Below are positions 16,748-25,140 of a stretch of DNA of 64,000 nucleotides, in pieces. Made by a program: the position numbers and the translations under genes. The number at the start of each line of letters is the position of its first letter. Position 1 is the first letter of the stretch. The notes beneath the pieces are model-generated. The model was not told the DNA's origin and made no database searches. It saw nothing but the letters and a program-made list of their open reading frames with translations. Source of the stretch: WHSV01 sp050694055 (GTDB lineage: Bacteria > Actinomycetota > CADDZG01 > WHSQ01); NCBI GenBank assembly GCA_050694055.1, contig JBOGWX010000124.1, positions 43,971 to 107,970 on the forward strand. The letters are read 5' to 3'.

Positions 16748-17653
16748 TTAGAGAGGAGGTTCGTCACTGGCACTCGTGCGAGCCCCCACGACCGCGATCA
16801 TGACGATTACCACGGCTCCCGCCGCCAGCAGGATCCAGCGGCCCTGGTCCGTTGCGGTTCTCTGGATGGCCGAGGCGAAGCGCTCGACGCTTCCCACGAG
16901 CGGATCGTCGGCCAGTGTCGTGATGTCCCCGAAACGAACGCGCGCCCAGTAATAAGTCAGGTAGGCGCCGGTGACCCCGATGAAACCCCCTGCGATCCGG
17001 CCCATGTGCCGGAGCATGCCTTTGAGGCGGCGTGCGAGCCCGGAGCGCAGCATTGACGCGGCCAGCGACAGAGCCATGAGCACAATCGCCATACCCGCCC
17101 CGTACCCGGCGAAGACGGCGACCGAGCCCGACAGCCCGGACGTGGCCGCGGACGCGCCGATCACCGCCAGGAACACCGGCAGGGTGCATCCCAGCGAGGC
17201 GATCCCGTAGCCGATGCCGAACAGAAACATGGTCTTGGGACTGCGGTTTCGCTCGAGTCTGACAGGACTGTGCAGCGCGAGTGACGGCTTGCGACCCAGC
17301 ACCATCGCCAGCCCGGTTAGGGCCAACGCGAGACCGATGCCGACGCCCAGCCACGGCACCGCCCGCGTCAGGACACCGGCCCCCAGGGCGAGCGGCAGGC
17401 CCACCACGGCGAACACCGCGAGGAATCCCCCCGAGACCACCGCTCCTACGACGAGGCCCTGCATCGTGCGGCTCGACGCGCTCGGCAGACGCTCCTCGTC
17501 GATGCCGACGTAGAGGCTGAGGAAGGCCGGCAGCAGGGCGAAGCCACAGGGATTGACGGTGGACAGGCCTCCGGCGACCAGCGCTACGGCCAGCGGACCC
17601 AGGGGAGTGCCTCCGATGGGAAGTGGGTGGGGCCGCTGGGCGCACGGCCCCAC
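16748..17653 (-). CDS. CcdA/DsbD-type cytochrome c biogenesis membrane protein
   Basis: A polytopic membrane protein of about 301 aa that carries electrons across the membrane through two cysteines. The paired motifs are visible: STVNPCGFALLPAF in the first helix and ASLGCTLPVFL in the fourth. About eight hydrophobic segments are present, more than the six of minimal CcdA. It would reduce extracytoplasmic thioredoxin-like proteins such as the TlpA protein at 21418. GTG 17653 starts just after the stop of the preceding gene but lacks a good ribosome binding site; CTG 17602 behind GGAGG is an alternative. Confidence 0.86.
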   Translation of the reverse strand: MGPCAQRPHPLPIGGTPLGPLAVALVAGGLSTVNPCGFALLPAFLSLYVGIDEERLPSASSRTMQGLVVGAVVSGGFLAVFAVVGLPLALGAGVLTRAVPWLGVGIGLALALTGLAMVLGRKPSLALHSPVRLERNRSPKTMFLFGIGYGIASLGCTLPVFLAVIGASAATSGLSGSVAVFAGYGAGMAIVLMALSLAASMLRSGLARRLKGMLRHMGRIAGGFIGVTGAYLTYYWARVRFGDITTLADDPLVGSVERFASAIQRTATDQGRWILLAAGAVVIVMIAVVGARTSASDEPPL

Positions 17654-17669
17654 CCAGGGGAAGAGCGGA

Positions 17670-18179
17670 CTACGAACTGGTGGCGAGATCGCGACCGAAC
17701 GCCACGATCGGGTCGCCCCTTCGCACCCCGGAGCCGAAGAAGACCAGGGACAGGAGCAGGCCAAAGACCACGTGGATCGCCGCCTCGAACGGCTGGTTCG
17801 CCATGGAGAAGATGGGCAACGCGATCGGGGAAATCACCTGGAAATTGAGGAGGTAGAGGAGGGCTCCGAAGGCTGCGCCCGCAATCGCAATCGTGCCGTT
17901 GGTCCGAAACAGGGGGGCCAGTAGGGAGAACGCGATACCGAACCCAACCGAGAGAACCGAATGCACGATCCAGCCGAGCTCCGCGCTGGCAGTGCCCGCG
18001 GACATTGCCCCGTCTCCTTTGAGGATCGTGGAGATCATCATCAAGGGACCGTCGCTGGGATTGCCCACGCTGGACGAGAACCACATCGTCGCCCCCATGA
18101 AGATCAGACCGGCGACGAGGCCTCCGATCGCACCTCGTGCGAGTCGCAGCGGCAGCGGCTCTGGTACTGCACCCCTCAT
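17670..18179 (-). CDS. Four-helix membrane protein of unknown function
   Basis: A 169-aa protein with about four transmembrane segments (GAIGGLVAGLIFMGATMW, AELGWIVHSVLSVGFGIAFSL, AIAGAAFGALLYLLNF, FEAAIHVVFGLLLSLVFF) and a conserved-looking His in each of the second and fourth. I do not recognise the family. The start is secure: ATG 18179 follows AGGAGGTAAGGACAC. It sits between the MerT-like fusion and ccdA on the same strand, 72 nt after the former, so co-transcription is likely. Confidence 0.7.
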   Translation of the reverse strand: MRGAVPEPLPLRLARGAIGGLVAGLIFMGATMWFSSSVGNPSDGPLMMISTILKGDGAMSAGTASAELGWIVHSVLSVGFGIAFSLLAPLFRTNGTIAIAGAAFGALLYLLNFQVISPIALPIFSMANQPFEAAIHVVFGLLLSLVFFGSGVRRGDPIVAFGRDLATSS

Positions 18180-18251
18180 GTGTCCTTACCTCCTGTAAAA
18201 GTTGCCATACCGTCACAGAAGGGGACGAAGCAGACCGCGCGCTGATTGCGT

Positions 18252-19034
18252 TCACCGTCCGAATCCCCCGTCTAGTTGCGCGTAGCCGAGCTGCCGAGCG
18301 GCCGAGCGCTGGAAGCGGGCGTAGGCGGGCCAGTCACGGTAAAGAGCGGGGTCCTTCGCCTCGATGATCTGGCGTCGACTCCACACGGGAACGAAGAGGT
18401 TGTCCTCGAAGGCCCCGACGAAGCGAACCGTCGGGGCGCTGCGGACCGCCGCCTCGAGCAGCAGCAGGGTTGCCTCTCGTTGGTCTCGCACGCGCTCGGC
18501 GATCTCGCCGGGGTAGTCGTCGACCGTGGGCTCAGGAAGCGTCCAGCCGACCCGGAACATGACCCGTTCGGGAGTGATGCCGATCACCTCGACGACTACG
18601 TGCGGATGGCGGTTGAACACCCCGGTCGCCGCAGTGGACACTCGCTCTTGCTGCGTGGCGCCGGTCACATGCAGGGGCTCGGTCTCGCCGAACTTCTCCA
18701 GCCAGCTCGTCAGTGCATAGAGGCCTCCGTAAAAGGCGAGACCGGTGACGACCAGTACCGCGGCAAAGCGTTTGAGGTTGGGCCGCCGGTCGACCGGACA
18801 GGCGCGCGCCCTGCGACGGGCGAGCCACACCGCACCCGCGGCAAACGAGATGCCGGCCAACTTGAAGGCCCAACCCCATTGTGAGTACAGGGTGTTGGCG
18901 AGGTCGGCGGCGACCGCCGCGGAGGTGAGGCCCAGAAGAGCCGCGACTGCAGGACCCACGCAGCACGCAAGGCCCACCAAACCCGCGGCCGCTCCGGCGA
19001 GAAGACCCCGGGGGCGGCGCTCCGATGGGCTCAT
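18252..19034 (-). CDS. MerT-like membrane domain fused to an unknown extracytoplasmic domain
   Basis: A 260-aa protein. Residues about 10-115 resemble the mercuric transporter MerT: GLLAGAAAGLVGLACCVGPAVAALLGL carries the vicinal Cys pair in the first helix, followed by two more helices and a Cys in the loop (ARACPVD). After the third helix there is a domain of about 140 aa (HPHVVVEVIGITPERVMFRVGWT...) that I do not recognise. The start ATG overlaps the anti-sigma stop (ATGA at 19031-19034). Metal or thiol transport is inferred from the Cys pair; the C-terminal domain is not MerP. Confidence 0.68.
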   Translation of the reverse strand: MSPSERRPRGLLAGAAAGLVGLACCVGPAVAALLGLTSAAVAADLANTLYSQWGWAFKLAGISFAAGAVWLARRRARACPVDRRPNLKRFAAVLVVTGLAFYGGLYALTSWLEKFGETEPLHVTGATQQERVSTAATGVFNRHPHVVVEVIGITPERVMFRVGWTLPEPTVDDYPGEIAERVRDQREATLLLLEAAVRSAPTVRFVGAFEDNLFVPVWSRRQIIEAKDPALYRDWPAYARFQRSAARQLGYAQLDGGFGR

Positions 19035-19720
19035 TTGAGCCCGAGCTCGTCCGCGGCAAGGCGGACCTCCGCTCGGTCGTCGCCGACCACGAGCGAGGGC
19101 ACCGGGTGATCGGCGCAGAACAGCACAACTCCGTCGAGCGTGGCGCTCCACGTCGCCCCCGCCGCGCTGTGCTTGGCGCCTTCGGCGACGGGGAAGGGGG
19201 TGTCCGACTGATAGACCCTCACGATATGGCCGGCGCGGTCGGCGTACTCGTGCACCTCCAGGGACATGTCTCCCACCCGCCCTCCCCTGACCTCGACGAG
19301 CTGCAGGTCTCCTAGGGTCGCGGGTAAGGCACGCGGCGCCTGTTGGTAGAGACGCTCGGCGCCCCGGTAGTCGGACAGGATCGTTTCGATTTCTTGCGGC
19401 TGAGCGGGCTGCAGGACGATGAAGACGACCGCGACCGCGAGCGCCACCGCGGCCGTGAGCGCACCTAGCCGGGCTCCCGAGGCCATCCTTGTCTTGGATG
19501 GCGACGTGGCCGCGACGCTCGAGCGGACCATCTCGCGCAGCCGCTGGGGCGCGAGTTCCCGCGCCGACTCTGCTAGCGCTCGGCCGCGTCGCCCGACCTC
19601 GACCTCGTGCCAGCACTCCTCGCAGCCGATGATGTGCTGCTCGAAGCCTCTTCGGGCACGGCCGGACATCATCCCTGCGAGGTAGCGCGCGGCGTTGCGA
19701 CTGGGATCATGAGCCCTCAT
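19031..19720 (-). CDS. Zinc-binding anti-sigma factor, membrane-anchored
   Basis: A 229-aa anti-sigma protein. The N-terminal ZAS motif is H-x3-C-x2-C within FEQHIIGCEECWHEV. A transmembrane helix lies at about 85-105 (LGALTAAVALAVAVVFIVLQ), and an extracytoplasmic sensor-like domain of about 120 aa with two Cys-poor beta blocks follows. It overlaps the ECF sigma gene by 14 nt, the standard arrangement for a cognate pair, and overlaps the MerT-like gene downstream. It should sequester the sigma factor until an envelope or redox signal arrives. Confidence 0.9.
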   Translation of the reverse strand: MRAHDPSRNAARYLAGMMSGRARRGFEQHIIGCEECWHEVEVGRRGRALAESARELAPQRLREMVRSSVAATSPSKTRMASGARLGALTAAVALAVAVVFIVLQPAQPQEIETILSDYRGAERLYQQAPRALPATLGDLQLVEVRGGRVGDMSLEVHEYADRAGHIVRVYQSDTPFPVAEGAKHSAAGATWSATLDGVVLFCADHPVPSLVVGDDRAEVRLAADELGLK

Positions 19721-20231
19721 CGATTCTCACCTTCCTCTCCAGCATCAACGCCAGCCTCTTGCGACCTCGATGCACCCGGCTGAGCACCGTATTGCGGGGC
19801 GTGCCCGTGATGCGGGCCGTCTCCCTGGCGGTGAAACCGTTGAGGTCCATGAGGGTGATCGCGGCCCGTTGCTCCTCGGGAAGCTCTTCCAAGGCGGCTC
19901 GAATCGCATCGGAGCCGACTCGCATCAAGGCCTCGGATTCGACCGTGGAGCTTGATTTCGCATCGGTGACCTCGGCGGTCGGACGCTCGCGGCGCGTTGA
20001 TGCCTTGCGTAGCCAGGATCTGGCCAGGTTGAGACAGATGGTTGAAATCCATGCCTCGACGTCCCTCGGTTTCCGATTCGAGGTCCAGGCCTCGAAGGCG
20101 CGCGTGTACGTCTCTTGGACGAGGTCCTCGGCGATGTAAGGATCCCGCACCATGCTGCGGGCCAGGTTGTTGACGAGGTCGAGACAGGGGAGCGTGTCGT
20201 TGAGGAACTCGTCGTGCACCTCCGAGCGCAT
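19707..20231 (-). CDS. ECF-type RNA polymerase sigma factor
   Basis: A 174-aa group 4 sigma factor. Region 2 is visible in LVNNLARSMVRDPYIAEDLVQETYTRAFEAW and the following WISTICLNLARSWLRK; region 4 is LEELPEEQRAAITLMDLNGFTARETARITGTPRNTVLSRVHRGRKRL, with the helix-turn-helix at its end. It precedes and overlaps its anti-sigma gene. It lies 4 nt after the DUF3179 gene, so the whole block from TlpA to CcdA may be one regulon under its own sigma. Confidence 0.95.
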   Translation of the reverse strand: MRSEVHDEFLNDTLPCLDLVNNLARSMVRDPYIAEDLVQETYTRAFEAWTSNRKPRDVEAWISTICLNLARSWLRKASTRRERPTAEVTDAKSSSTVESEALMRVGSDAIRAALEELPEEQRAAITLMDLNGFTARETARITGTPRNTVLSRVHRGRKRLALMLERKVRIDEGS

Positions 20232-20234
20232 ACC

Positions 20235-21416
20235 TCATGCCCCCGGCCATACGAGGGTGCGAGGGTGAAAGGCGGCCCAGTCGAACCAGAAGGTGTCGAA
20301 GGCGTCGGCGCCGCTCAGCTGCTTGCCTTTCAGCGGACCCGAGACCGCCCGGCCGAATATGCTCCAGACGCTCGAGGTGGTCTTATCGACGATGCGACCA
20401 TCGCGAACCTCGAACTCGAGGCTGCGACCTTCGAGTTCGGCATCGAAGGCGGCGGCGGCTCCCACGTCCCGCGACGTCGCTATCTGATCGCCATCGAGAG
20501 CCGACGAGACACCCGCCTTCCACAGGATCAGCGTGGGCTCGTCCCCGACCTTGGCATTGACCGCCGCGAGTCCTCCGTCGGCGGTCTCTCGCAGCCGGAA
20601 ATAGGGGAAGGCGACCACCTCGCTCTCGCTCTGGACCCCGAGGACGCGCTCGACCGCGGCGAGGCGGCCGTCGACCTCCCCATCGAACAGGAAGGGCGGA
20701 TTGTCTACGTCGTCGTAACCGGGATAGGGGTTGGTCCCGTAGTTGCGGCTGTGGCCGGTGTCGCGCGACAGCACCTTGCCGCTGGGGAAGTTGTCGCGGA
20801 AATCGGCCCAGGACACGATTTGAGCGGGAATGCGCTCGAGGCGCTGTCCGGTTAGGGGACCCTTGACCGCCTGGCCGGTTGCCTGCGGCCAGTAAGACTC
20901 CGTTGCTCGGTCGTACATGACGAGGTTGGAGTTGTAGAGGCTGCCCGAGGTGCCGAAGGTGGTCGCCTCGCCTTCGATCGAGGGAGCTTCGAAGGCGACC
21001 GCGGTGTTGCACAGGGGGCAGAAGGTCACGGCGACGGGAGTGTCGCCGACGACGTCGTTCACGATCTCGTGCCAGGTGAGTATCTGCAGGGGATAGGCGC
21101 GCGCGTCGCCATCGAGCTCGACCTCGATGACCGGTTCGCGTTCCGCCAGCCAGTCGATCTCGCCAACGGCCTCGAAGTGAGGCTCGTCGAGCGCGGGAAT
21201 CGCATCGCGAGGAACGATCTGCTGAATCTCGGAGGGATCGACCAGCGGGGCCGGCCCGGCCCTCTCGTCGGTTGCTGAGTCCAGCGATGGCGATTCACCG
21301 CCCAGCGCAGACAAGAGGGCAAGGCCGGCGACGCCCAGGACTGAAAGGACGGCGACGGTCTTCACCGTCGTACGTTTCCATCCGCCCGGACCGCGCAGCA
21401 GACCCTCGTCGTGCAT
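20235..21416 (-). CDS. DUF3179-family secreted/membrane protein
   Basis: A 393-aa protein with an N-terminal membrane anchor (TVAVLSVLGVAGLALLSALGG) and a large extracytoplasmic DUF3179 domain. Family features include ARAYPLQILTWHEIVNDVVGDTPVAVTFCPLCNTAVAFE, containing a CPLC motif, plus DRATESYWPQATGQAVKGPL and RDTGHSRNYGTNPYPGYDD. The CxxC-containing block suggests redox or metal chemistry, but the family function is unknown to me. It starts 1 nt after the TlpA stop and lies in the operon with sigma, anti-sigma, MerT-like and CcdA genes. Confidence 0.88.
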   Translation of the reverse strand: MHDEGLLRGPGGWKRTTVKTVAVLSVLGVAGLALLSALGGESPSLDSATDERAGPAPLVDPSEIQQIVPRDAIPALDEPHFEAVGEIDWLAEREPVIEVELDGDARAYPLQILTWHEIVNDVVGDTPVAVTFCPLCNTAVAFEAPSIEGEATTFGTSGSLYNSNLVMYDRATESYWPQATGQAVKGPLTGQRLERIPAQIVSWADFRDNFPSGKVLSRDTGHSRNYGTNPYPGYDDVDNPPFLFDGEVDGRLAAVERVLGVQSESEVVAFPYFRLRETADGGLAAVNAKVGDEPTLILWKAGVSSALDGDQIATSRDVGAAAAFDAELEGRSLEFEVRDGRIVDKTTSSVWSIFGRAVSGPLKGKQLSGADAFDTFWFDWAAFHPRTLVWPGA

Positions 21417-21417
21417 C

Positions 21418-22014
21418 TCACACGCCCATGTCAGAGATGTAGCCGCGCAGCTGCTCCTCGCTCAGCTGGCCGGTGACCACCTCGGAGATCCTGCCCCGCG
21501 CGTCGATGAAGACGGTCGTCGGCATGCCGACGCCGCCAAAAGCGTCAAAGACTCTGCCGGTCGGGTCCTCCGCCAGCCGATAAGTAACCCCCGTCTTGCG
21601 GGCGAGATCGTCCGCCGCGGCCCGATCGTCACGCTGGTCGACGCCCACGAACGCGACCTTGCCTTCGAGATCTTTGTGTACCTGCTCGAACGCAGGCATC
21701 TCGGCAACACAGTTAGGGCACCACGAGGCCCAGAAATTTAGGACGACCGGGGTACCGGTGTAGTCGGAGAGCGCAAACCGCTCGCCTGCGAAGTCGGTCA
21801 ACTGGATCTCGCGAGCCGCCGGGCTGCTGCCGCCGAGTCCGCTTACCGAGGAATCGTTGCGCGCCTCCTGAAACAGTATGAAACCCAACAGCGCGATACC
21901 GAGTGCGGCGGCCAGCCCCCACTGAGCCTTCCTGCTGGTTGCTGTCCGCAAGGCGGCGCGACGGCGGGCCTGCTTGTCGCTCGCACCGGGCGCATCCTCC
22001 CGCTTGGGAGACAA
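21418..22014 (-). CDS. TlpA/ResA-like membrane-anchored thioredoxin
   Basis: A 198-aa extracytoplasmic thiol-disulfide oxidoreductase. An N-terminal transmembrane anchor spans about 31-49. The thioredoxin fold carries the active site WCPNC at 98-102 and the cis-Pro in GVGMPTTVFID. The start is TTG 22014 behind AGGAGGAGG, an excellent ribosome binding site. It is the first gene of the minus-strand operon and a plausible client of the CcdA protein encoded at its far end. Confidence 0.93.
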   Translation of the reverse strand: MSPKREDAPGASDKQARRRAALRTATSRKAQWGLAAALGIALLGFILFQEARNDSSVSGLGGSSPAAREIQLTDFAGERFALSDYTGTPVVLNFWASWCPNCVAEMPAFEQVHKDLEGKVAFVGVDQRDDRAAADDLARKTGVTYRLAEDPTGRVFDAFGGVGMPTTVFIDARGRISEVVTGQLSEEQLRGYISDMGV

Positions 22015-22205
22015 CCCGACCTCCTCCTATGCTGTTGGCTTTTCTTGCGGTTGGTTCTTGCCTCTGGGGACTCGTAGACGGCGCCCCTGATTGCGCGCCA
22101 CCCGAGGCCATGCGAGGAGCACCGATGCACGCGCAAGACCGTCCGGACCTTGAGGATGGCCGTCCAGGTTCTCGAGCTCAAACGAGGGGCGACCTTCGGG
22201 GGTCA

Positions 22206-22490
22206 TCATGCCTCTATCTTGACTCCCCCCCAGAAGGCGACCCGGCCCCTGACCTTGCGGGCGAGAAACCAGGGCCTGGGGTAGTACCAGGCTGCGTTCT
22301 CGTTGCGGCGGCCGTCGACGGTCACCGTGTAGTAGGAGGCGACGCCCTTCCACGGGCACAGCGAGTGATGGTCGCTGTCCTCGAAGAACTCCTTGTTCAA
22401 CGACTCCTCCGGGAAGTAGTGGTTGCCCTCGATGACCCGGGTATCATCGCTCTCGGCCAGCACCCGCCCGTTCCACCTCGCTCGCGCCAC
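22206..22490 (-). CDS. DUF427 domain protein
   Basis: A 94-aa protein that is essentially one DUF427 domain: ARWNGRVLAESDDTRVIEGNHYFP, then SLCPWKGVASYYTV and NAAWYYPRPWFLARKVRGRVAFWGGV. These small beta-rich proteins are common in actinobacteria and have no established function. GTG 22490 is chosen because GGAGAG lies six bases upstream and the domain begins immediately; the frame stays open further upstream but is not domain-like. It is divergent from the DsrE gene. Confidence 0.85.
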   Translation of the reverse strand: MARARWNGRVLAESDDTRVIEGNHYFPEESLNKEFFEDSDHHSLCPWKGVASYYTVTVDGRRNENAAWYYPRPWFLARKVRGRVAFWGGVKIEA

Positions 22491-22659
22491 TGATCTCTCC
22501 TCGTCTAGTCCTTCGTGTATCCAAAGAGAGAACCCGGTCCGGCCCTCCCTCTCACCCCAATCGTCATCAGGCTTACAAAAGTGGACGGCCGACTCGACGT
22601 TTCGCAGCCGCCGGTGGGTAAGTAGGCTAGAAGCCACTCTCCACGAAGGAGGTCTCTCC

Positions 22660-23016
22660 ATGACATCCACTGCGATCCTCGTTCTAGCGGGTACCCAAAC
22701 CAGAGCCGACCTCGGGCGGGTCGTGAACGGTCTGCAGATCGCTCGGGAATTCAAGGAAGCCGGAGACGAGGTTAGCGTGATCTTCGACGGAGCCGGGACG
22801 GAGTGGGTCCCCGAGCTCGCCAACTCCGACCACAAATACCACAAGCTCTTCGAGCAGACCAAGGAGGTCGTTCAGGGCGCCTGCAGCTACTGCGCCAACG
22901 CCTACGGCGTCAAGGACGAGATCGCGGCGGGCGAAGTCGAGCTGATTGACGAGTTCGACGGTCACCCGAGCATCCGCAAGCTCATCTCCAACGGCTACCA
23001 GGTCCTGACGTTCTAG
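22660..23016 (+). CDS. DsrE-family protein
   Basis: A 118-aa protein of the DsrE/DsrF/TusD fold. It begins TSTAILVLAGTQTRADLGRVVNGLQIAREF, and the central helix region contains CSYCANAYGV, a CxxC at the position where family members carry sulfur-transfer cysteines. It ends with PSIRKLISNGYQVLTF. A role in sulfur or thiol relay is consistent with the redox-rich neighbourhood but is not proven. ATG 22660 follows a strong AAGGAGG. Confidence 0.84.
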   Translation: MTSTAILVLAGTQTRADLGRVVNGLQIAREFKEAGDEVSVIFDGAGTEWVPELANSDHKYHKLFEQTKEVVQGACSYCANAYGVKDEIAAGEVELIDEFDGHPSIRKLISNGYQVLTF

Positions 23017-23093
23017 CGGCTGCACGTTTCTCGGTTCTGGCAGAGGATCCAACGACCGAGGAGGTTCCGCCCGGCCGGCCTCGATTTCGCGCG

Positions 23094-24260
23094 CTATCCC
23101 TCGAACGTGGTGGGGGCCAGGACGGGAACGGGGCAATTGACAGTGAAGATCTCGCCTTTGGTGTCCGGCGTGCCGGGAAACTCGTCGAGCTCCCCCTCGT
23201 CCCTCGTCGCATGGATCTCGTCTTGGGACCGGAGCACGTGCGCCGAGTTCTCCTGCTTCCAGCCGTAGGTGAAGTGCTCCCAGTAGGGACTCCACTCTTC
23301 GTCCCCGGCGTCCGAGTCGAACACCGAGGGCTGGAAGCCCATCGGTCCCGAGCCCGGGACACCGTTCATGAAGACGTTGGTCCGCCCGGTTGCCCTGACA
23401 CCAGGCGCCTTCGTCAGGCGCGGCGAATGGACGATCTGCATTCCCTCCGCCATGGGCGCCATCGACGTATCGTCCACGATGTAGCGCGATGACGGGAAGC
23501 ACTGGTGCAGCTTGAAGGTCACGGCTAGACCCTGGGTGTCCGGCGTCTCGATGAGCTGGCCGCCGCCGAGGTAGTCGCTCAGCTCCGCGTCCACGGGCAT
23601 CTCGCCCGAGGACCAGCTCACGACCGAGGCGTTTAGCACGATCTTGGTGCGCTCGATCCTCACCTCGCCGGCCTTCTCGGCGTCGAGGAGCTCCGACTCC
23701 GATACCGGGGAACCCGTCCCGCCCTTCTTCGAGACTCGAGCGACGCGCCATGCGGGCGTGTAGTCGTCGCGCCCCGGCTCCGAGGACAGCACGGCCGGCT
23801 CCGAGTCATTGTCGAAGAGATAGAGCGTGCTCGTTGATCCCCCGCTCAGAAGTCCGCCTATCCTGGGCGCCCATACGAGCTTTTCTTCGATTGCGAACCC
23901 TCTGTCGGAGGTGTCGGTCCGAATGAAGAAGACGTGGCTGCCGTCGAACACACCGCGATGAAGCCTGAACTGCACCCAGCCGAAGTCACCCTCCCACTCG
24001 TCGCTGGACAGGGCGAAGTCGGTCACGTCCCCGACGATGGCTTTGCCCTCGACGTCGGCCGCTGCGGGGCTCGGCGCCGACCGACCGCTGCCGTTGCCGT
24101 CGGGCGACGAAGACGAGCAAGCGGCCAGCAGCCCCGGCATGCCGGCAACGGTGATCGCGCCGAGGGCCCCGCGGGCCGAGAGGTTCAGGAAGCCGCGCCG
24201 GTCCAGTTCGCGAGTGCTCTCTCTCATCGAGTGCGCCGTCCTTATCTGCGAGTCACCCAT
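23094..24260 (-). CDS. Tat-exported lipoprotein of unknown function
   Basis: A 388-aa secreted protein. The N-terminus carries a twin-arginine signal (DRRGFLNLSARGALGA) and ends in a lipobox-like LLAAC, so it should be an exported lipoprotein. The mature part is beta-rich with no transmembrane segments. A short phrase recurs twice (ETPDTQGLAVTFKLHQC and GTPDTKGEIFTVNCPVPV), suggesting two related modules, each with a Cys. I do not recognise the family. The start ATG has GGGAGG upstream. Confidence 0.7.
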   Translation of the reverse strand: MGDSQIRTAHSMRESTRELDRRGFLNLSARGALGAITVAGMPGLLAACSSSSPDGNGSGRSAPSPAAADVEGKAIVGDVTDFALSSDEWEGDFGWVQFRLHRGVFDGSHVFFIRTDTSDRGFAIEEKLVWAPRIGGLLSGGSTSTLYLFDNDSEPAVLSSEPGRDDYTPAWRVARVSKKGGTGSPVSESELLDAEKAGEVRIERTKIVLNASVVSWSSGEMPVDAELSDYLGGGQLIETPDTQGLAVTFKLHQCFPSSRYIVDDTSMAPMAEGMQIVHSPRLTKAPGVRATGRTNVFMNGVPGSGPMGFQPSVFDSDAGDEEWSPYWEHFTYGWKQENSAHVLRSQDEIHATRDEGELDEFPGTPDTKGEIFTVNCPVPVLAPTTFEG

Positions 24261-24500
24261 CGCATGCCTCCCGTCTCGCGGCCACTCTGATGGGGACGCA
24301 AGCGAGGCGGCGATGATTGCAGGTATGGACCAACGGTGATCGCTCGGCTGGGCGCGATCGCTTGCGCGTTCGTGGCTCCGAAGAGATCGCGCCCCTGCTT
24401 GCTACGCGGTGCCATCATTTGGAAGGCATCCGCCATCTCAAACTGAAGTCTCATTCAATCGTTTGCACGGGTGGGTCCCCCTCTGCGAGCATGATTTTGA

Positions 24501-25100
24501 TTACCTACCTGTGCGAGAAGCGGCATCCTCGACGGCTTCCAGAATCTCGCCGATGGCAACCCTGTCCTCCGGACCGCTCTCAGGGTGAGCCAGCACGACG
24601 ACGCCTTGCCCGTCGAGGACGAAATCGCCCCCTAGTTGGCGCCGGTCCTGACCGCGATGAAGACTGGGGACGCGTCCGTGTAGGAGAGCCCCCGCGTAGA
24701 AGAGGACAACATCGGGATGGGTGTAGCTCCGCAGGAAGCCGGCGCGCCCGAGTCCGAAGTTTCTGTAACCGACTCTTTGCGGATCGAGGGCGATCACGAA
24801 GGGAAGCCGAAGGCGATCCTGAAACGCTCTGACTCTGTCTTTGGCCTCGAACGAGACGACGATAATCGCGGCGTCCGCCTGCTTGAGGCGGTGCTCTTGC
24901 TCGGCCATCTTCACGAGATGACGTTCGCACAGCAGTCACCCGATGTAGCGCAGAAACGTAATGACCACGGGCACGCCGCGGAGAGCGGAGAGACGCAGCT
25001 GCTCTCCACCGAGACCGGTCAGTCGAAGATCCGGAGCCCGATCACCCGATTCCATCAGTCCCCGACGATTCCCGCGCGCCTGACGGTCCGTTCGGTTCAT
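24501..25100 (-). CDS. Peroxiredoxin-like (AhpC/TSA) protein with in-frame UGA: probable selenoprotein
   Basis: A 199-codon reading frame interrupted by a single TGA at 24936-24938. Upstream the protein reads SGDRAPDLRLTGLGGEQLRL...VVITFLRYIG, the usual AhpC/TSA N-terminal half. After the TGA it resumes in the same frame as LLCERHLVKMAEQEH...AAIIVVSF and continues to a normal end. In Cys-containing relatives the interrupted position is the first Cys of the GCxxC active site, so the motif here is U55-x-x-C58. A stem-loop suited to selenocysteine insertion follows 13 nt downstream. Start ATG 25100 is used; ATG 25055 sits exactly at the domain boundary. It lies 40 nt behind a Crp gene. A decayed gene is the alternative. 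Confidence 0.72.
24904..24922 (-). promoter_or_regulatory. Candidate bacterial SECIS hairpin
   Basis: On the minus strand, GTCATCT-CGTGA-AGATGGC forms a 7-bp stem (one G-U pair) with a five-base loop. It starts 13 nt after the TGA at 24936-24938, comparable to the E. coli fdhF element. The loop has G at its second position, as the bacterial consensus asks. A short lower stem (TGC/GCA) across an internal loop can extend it. Confidence 0.6.
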
Positions 25101-25140
25101 GCTTGATGACCGTCGCACCGAAAGAAGTATTCACCTGGCA

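Noticed and set aside
19035..19616. Upstream extension of the MerT-like gene by 194 codons
   Set aside because: The extension is Arg/Gly/Ala-rich, overlaps the anti-sigma gene in another frame, and a normal ATG overlaps the anti-sigma stop at 19031-19034.
22684..23751. Large minus-strand open frame covering the DsrE gene and part of the Tat lipoprotein gene
   Set aside because: It crosses two well-supported genes on different strands and has the composition of a shadow frame.
24936..24938. TGA as a simple nonsense mutation or sequencing error
   Set aside because: Not excluded, but less likely: the frame is intact on both sides, the codon coincides with the first active-site Cys position and a suitable hairpin follows.
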